Assembly: GCA_035686365.1 (NCBI GenBank)
Contig: DASRZM010000009.1
Location: 1-7,671, forward strand
Reading direction: 5' to 3'
DNA from: DASRZM01 sp035686365
GTDB lineage: Bacteria > Pseudomonadota > Gammaproteobacteria > Xanthomonadales > Xanthomonadaceae
DNA: 7,671 bases
How positions within the stretch are numbered: the stretch's first letter is position 1; every line of letters starts with the position of its first letter. The position numbers and the translations under genes were made by a program. Under the pieces are notes generated by a model. The model had not been told where the DNA came from. It saw only the letters and a program-made list of their open reading frames with translations, and ran no database searches. Shown piece after piece: positions 5,141 to 7,671 of the stretch.

Positions 5141-6928
5141 TCACAGGGACGATTCCGGGATATCGAGCAAGGTGGCGGCGCCAGCGCGGATCGCGGCACC
5201 GTGGGCCACGGCACGCGGAAGGATGCGCGCGAAGTAGAAGCGCGCGGTGTGGCGCTTGGCGTCCCTGAATGCCTGGTCATGGCCGGAGGCATCGGCGGCC
5301 GCGACGCTGCGCGCCCACCAGTACGCCAGCAGCACGTAGCCCGAGTACCACAGGTAGTCGACCGCAGCGGCGCCGATCTCGTCCGGGTTCTCCACCGCCT
5401 TGCGGCCGATCTCCAGGGCGATGGACTGCCACTCCTGGGTGATCTGCGCCAACGGCGCGACGAACTCGCCCAGCGCAGGATCCTTGGCGTGGTCGCTGCA
5501 GAAGCCCGAGATCATCGCCAGCACCTGCATCAGCCCGGCGCCCTTGCTCTGCAGCAGCTTGCGGCCGACCAGATCGAGCGCCTGGATCTGGGTGGTGCCC
5601 TCGTAGATCGTGGTAATGCGCGCATCGCGAGCCAGCTGTTCCATGCCCCATTCATGCACGTACCCGTGGCCGCCGAATATCTGCAGCGCGTGGTAGGTGC
5701 ACTCGATCGCGGACTCGGTCATCAGGCCCTTGACGATCGGGGTCAGGAACGAGAGCAGTTCCTCGGCGCGCGCGCGCTCGCCGGCGTCGTCGCTGCGGTG
5801 GATCACGTCCACCAGCGTGGCCGCGTGGTAGGTCAGGCAGCGCCCGCCCTCGACGAAGGCCTTCTGCGTGAGCAGCATCCGGCGCACGTCGGGATGCACG
5901 ATGATCGGGTCGGCCGGCTTGTCCGGGTGCTTCGCGCCCGAGAGCGCACGCATCTGCAGCCGGTCCTTGGCGTAGGCCAGAGAGTTCTGGTACGCGCGCT
6001 CGATCAGGCCAAGGCCCTGCAGGCCGACCGCCAGGCGCGCGGTGTTCATCATGGTGAACATTGCCGCCAGGCCGCGATTCTCGCCGCCGATCATCCAGCC
6101 CTGTGCGCCGTCGAAGTGGATCACGCAGGTCGCCGACCCCTTGATCCCCATCTTGTGCTCGATCGAACCGCATCGCACCGCGTTGCGCTCGCCCATGGCG
6201 CCGTCCCGGCCGACCTTGAACTTGGGCACGATGAACATCGTGATGCCGCGCGTGCCGGTCGGCGCGTCGGGCACTCGTGCGAGCACCAGGTGCACGATGT
6301 TGTCGGTGAGGTCGTGCTCGCCGGCGGTGATGAAGATCTTGGTGCCCGAGATCGCATGGCTGCCGTCCCCGAGCGGCTCGGCGCGGGTCTTGAGCAGGCC
6401 CAGGTCGGTCCCGCAGTGCGCTTCGGTCAGGCACATGGTGCCGGTCCAGCGGCCCTGCGCGATCGGACGCAGGAAGGCCTCGCGCTGCCATGGCTCGCCG
6501 TGCTGGCGCAAGGCCTCGACCTGCCCGTGCGACAGCAACGGGTAGGTGCCCCAGGCCAGGTTGGCGGCGTCGATCATTTCCTTGACCACTGCGCCCAGCG
6601 ACTCGGGCAGGTTCTGCCCGTCGTAGGCCTCGGCCACGGTGAGCCCGGCCCAGCCGTTGTCGACGAACTGGCGGTACGCCTCCCTGAAGCCGTCGGGCGT
6701 GGTCACGCTGCCGTCGGAGGCGTCGAAGCGGCAGCCCTGGGCGTCGCCGACCGAGTTCAGCGGCGCCAGCACGGTCTGATTGAAGCGCGCCGCCTCCTCG
6801 AGCACGGCATCGGCGATCTCCCGGGTGGCGTGGTCGCAGCCGGGCAGTCGCGCGTACAGCGCCGGTGCATCCAGGACGTCGAACAGCGCAAAGCGCATGT
6901 CCGCCAGTGGAGCCTTGTAGTCGTTCAT
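5141..6928 (-). CDS. Acyl-CoA dehydrogenase, large DmdC/FadE-like class
   Basis: An FAD enzyme that introduces the alpha,beta double bond into an acyl-CoA and passes electrons to ETF. At 595 residues it belongs to the long class with an extra N-terminal segment and a C-terminal extension, which includes 3-methylmercaptopropionyl-CoA dehydrogenase (DmdC) and several beta-oxidation enzymes. The N-terminal helical domain covers about 30-160. The flavin/substrate strand domain carries MCLTEAHCGTDLG (165-177) and ISGTKIFITAGEHDLTDNIVHLVLAR (193-218). The helical catalytic domain has MMNTARLAVGLQGL (293-306), QIFGGHGYVHEWGMEQLARDARI (416-438) and TTIYEGTTQIQALDLVGRKL (439-458). E443 in YEGT is the expected catalytic base. 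The extension from about 465 to 595 is typical of the class. ATG 6928 begins MNDYKAPLADMRF, the usual family start; upstream in-frame codons overlap the lipoprotein gene. Only a weak GGACGGGG precedes it. The true substrate, long-chain acyl-CoA or MMPA-CoA, is undecided. Confidence 0.95.
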   Translation of the reverse strand: MNDYKAPLADMRFALFDVLDAPALYARLPGCDHATREIADAVLEEAARFNQTVLAPLNSVGDAQGCRFDASDGSVTTPDGFREAYRQFVDNGWAGLTVAEAYDGQNLPESLGAVVKEMIDAANLAWGTYPLLSHGQVEALRQHGEPWQREAFLRPIAQGRWTGTMCLTEAHCGTDLGLLKTRAEPLGDGSHAISGTKIFITAGEHDLTDNIVHLVLARVPDAPTGTRGITMFIVPKFKVGRDGAMGERNAVRCGSIEHKMGIKGSATCVIHFDGAQGWMIGGENRGLAAMFTMMNTARLAVGLQGLGLIERAYQNSLAYAKDRLQMRALSGAKHPDKPADPIIVHPDVRRMLLTQKAFVEGGRCLTYHAATLVDVIHRSDDAGERARAEELLSFLTPIVKGLMTESAIECTYHALQIFGGHGYVHEWGMEQLARDARITTIYEGTTQIQALDLVGRKLLQSKGAGLMQVLAMISGFCSDHAKDPALGEFVAPLAQITQEWQSIALEIGRKAVENPDEIGAAAVDYLWYSGYVLLAYWWARSVAAADASGHDQAFRDAKRHTARFYFARILPRAVAHGAAIRAGAATLLDIPESSL

Positions 6929-6947
6929 GCGCCCCGTCCGCGGCGGT

Positions 6948-7418
6948 TCAGCGCAGTACCCGGTCCAGGCCGGGCACCGGGGCGAGCGAACTTTCGTGCT
7001 CGAAGCGATCACGCCGCCGCTCCGGCTCGCTGCTGGTGATGGTTCCCTCCAGCCGGTAGCGGACCGGTCGGCCGCCACGCAGGGCTTCCTCGACCGCCGT
7101 CGCGGCCGCGCCGGCTGCCGGCAGCCGCAGTTGCACGACTTCGGCCGACCCTGCAGGAACCACCAGTTGCGGCGCCAGCACCACCGGGCCGGCGTCGTGT
7201 CCCCCGAGGCTGAAGGCTGCCTCCACCGAATCCACGCGCATGCCGACGTTGCCGTAGTTCTGGATGCGCAGGCTCAGCTCCCACTCGCCGTTGGCGGCCC
7301 GCAGTTCCTTGACCGCCGCCGATGGCGGGAACACGCGCTGCTTGACGCCGCCACCTCCGCAGCCGGCCACTGCGGCGGCCAACAGCGCGAGCGTGGACCA
7401 CAGGAGGATCCGGTTCAT
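6948..7418 (-). CDS. Lipoprotein with LEA14/WHy-like domain
   Basis: A 156-residue predicted lipoprotein. MNRILLWSTLALLAAAVAGC is a signal peptide with lipobox VAGC. C20 is the lipidated residue and is followed by four Gly; with no Asp at +2, sorting to the outer membrane is expected under the enterobacterial rule. After a short PP-containing segment, residues 38-130 form one beta-rich domain: WELSLRIQNYGNVGMRVDSVEAAFSLGG (46-73), then VVLAPQLVVPAGSAEVVQLRL, then RYRLEGTITSS. The NYGNVGMRVDSV pattern, a strand with paired Asn/Gly followed by an Asp/Ser strand, is that of LEA-2/WHy domains, which plants use in desiccation response. In bacteria the role is poorly defined, perhaps envelope stress. 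The tail is charged (EPERRRDRFEHES). ATG 7418 fits the signal peptide; a TTG at 7457 would put 13 odd residues in front of it. No Shine-Dalgarno sequence is seen. It ends 19 bases before the dehydrogenase start. Confidence 0.85.
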   Translation of the reverse strand: MNRILLWSTLALLAAAVAGCGGGGVKQRVFPPSAAVKELRAANGEWELSLRIQNYGNVGMRVDSVEAAFSLGGHDAGPVVLAPQLVVPAGSAEVVQLRLPAAGAAATAVEEALRGGRPVRYRLEGTITSSEPERRRDRFEHESSLAPVPGLDRVLR

Positions 7419-7447
7419 GGGGTCGCAAGGGAGGTGAGTCCGCGCCG

Positions 7448-7456
7448 AGGATAGCA
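7448..7456 (-). promoter_or_regulatory. Possible extended -10 promoter for the lipoprotein operon
   Basis: On the minus strand TGCTATCCT reads as an extended -10 element (TGn followed by TATCCT, 4 of 6 to consensus). No good -35 is visible at 17 bases; TTGCTC lies 20 bases upstream. Transcription would start near 7441 and leave a leader of about 22 bases to the ATG at 7418. This would also exclude the alternative TTG start at 7457. The following bases are identical to those at 4441-4429. Confidence 0.35.
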
Positions 7457-7563
7457 AGGGAAGCGGCGCGAGGGAGCAACGTGCAACCCGCTGCCCCCAC
7501 GGTCTGCCTGCAGCACACAGGCAAGCCGTCCCCGAAGGAACCTGTGGACAAGTTCAGAGGTTC

Positions 7564-7671
7564 GCGCGCCATGGATGGCGCGCTCGCGGATCAAGCACGC
7601 AAGTGCTTGATCCGGCGGAGCCGAGTCCGGACAGGTGCCGGACTCGGCGAGTCTGATCGAGTCCAGGATGG
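7564..7671 (+). ncRNA. Array of strong stem-loops, running off the window; candidate structured or RsmA/CsrA-binding RNA
   Basis: Three perfect hairpins and a partial fourth stand in series. The first is GCGCGCCA/TGGCGCGC (7564-7571, 7576-7583) with loop TGGA. The second has 12-bp arms (7587-7598, 7603-7614) closed by GCAA, a GNRA tetraloop when read as plus-strand RNA. The third has 11-bp arms (7620-7630, 7638-7648) with loop ACAGGTG. The fourth, GAGTCC then AGGAT then GG (7659-7671), is cut by the window end. On the plus strand, loops one and four carry GGA in CATGGATG/CAGGATG contexts, like CsrA/RsmA sites. Plus is therefore the likelier sense, but transcription is not shown. The rest of 7419-7563 holds the possible lipoprotein promoter and a weak GAACCT/AGGTTC pairing (7538-7543, 7558-7563). 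No gene is seen there. Confidence 0.5.

Noticed and set aside
4682..7039. A 785-residue plus-strand open frame opposite the acetyltransferase and acyl-CoA dehydrogenase
   Set aside because: The opposite strand encodes a clear flavoenzyme with catalytic motifs; this frame has none and is Ala/Val/Gly/Gln/His-rich like other shadows.
7542..7550. TGTGGACAA as a DnaA box, hinting at a replication origin
   Set aside because: It differs from the TTATCCACA consensus at one key base (TTGTCCACA on the other strand), is single, and there is no AT-rich region or dnaA/dnaN gene nearby.
7587..7614. The 12-bp hairpin as an intrinsic terminator
   Set aside because: The stem is strong but there is no T-run after it on either strand; the flanks are GC-rich.

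Overview
This is a GC-rich chromosomal stretch. All seven genes I can support lie on the minus strand, so transcription runs from high to low coordinates. The DXS sequence, the lipoprotein/acyl-CoA dehydrogenase pair, a TGTAGGAGC-type REP-like palindrome at the left edge and hairpins with CATGGATG/CAGGATG tops at the right edge together suggest a gammaproteobacterium of the Xanthomonadaceae/Lysobacteraceae (Lysobacter or Luteimonas-like). That assignment is inferred from general resemblance; no search was run.

Layout in transcription order, right to left. At 7419-7671 there is a non-coding region. Its right part (7564-7671) is a run of strong stem-loops that continues off the window, and its left part holds a likely promoter for the first gene. 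At 6948-7418 is a small lipoprotein with an LEA14/WHy-like domain. It is followed after 19 bases by a 595-residue acyl-CoA dehydrogenase of the large DmdC/FadE-like class (5141-6928), then by a GNAT acetyltransferase (4571-5059). These three look co-transcribed. Next is a 253-base gap (4318-4570) with seven tandem 7-bp repeats, a possible terminator, a possible promoter and a perfect 14-bp palindrome just ahead of a strong Shine-Dalgarno sequence. After it come an HNH endonuclease (3721-4317) and a four-helix membrane protein (3332-3724) joined by a 4-base ATGA overlap. A 111-base gap with three copies of one small hairpin leads to a receiver-like protein with a proline-rich linker (2171-3220). 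Last is dxs (106-2016), encoding the first enzyme of the MEP isoprenoid pathway.

Functionally the window is a mix. dxs is core metabolism and the acyl-CoA dehydrogenase is fatty-acid or related acyl-CoA catabolism. The HNH/membrane pair and the receiver-like protein have no assigned role. The parts most worth a second look are the hairpin array at the right end (loops that resemble CsrA/RsmA-binding sites on the plus strand), the translationally coupled HNH/membrane pair, and the degenerate receiver protein. No rRNA, tRNA, CRISPR array, insertion sequence or prophage gene was seen.
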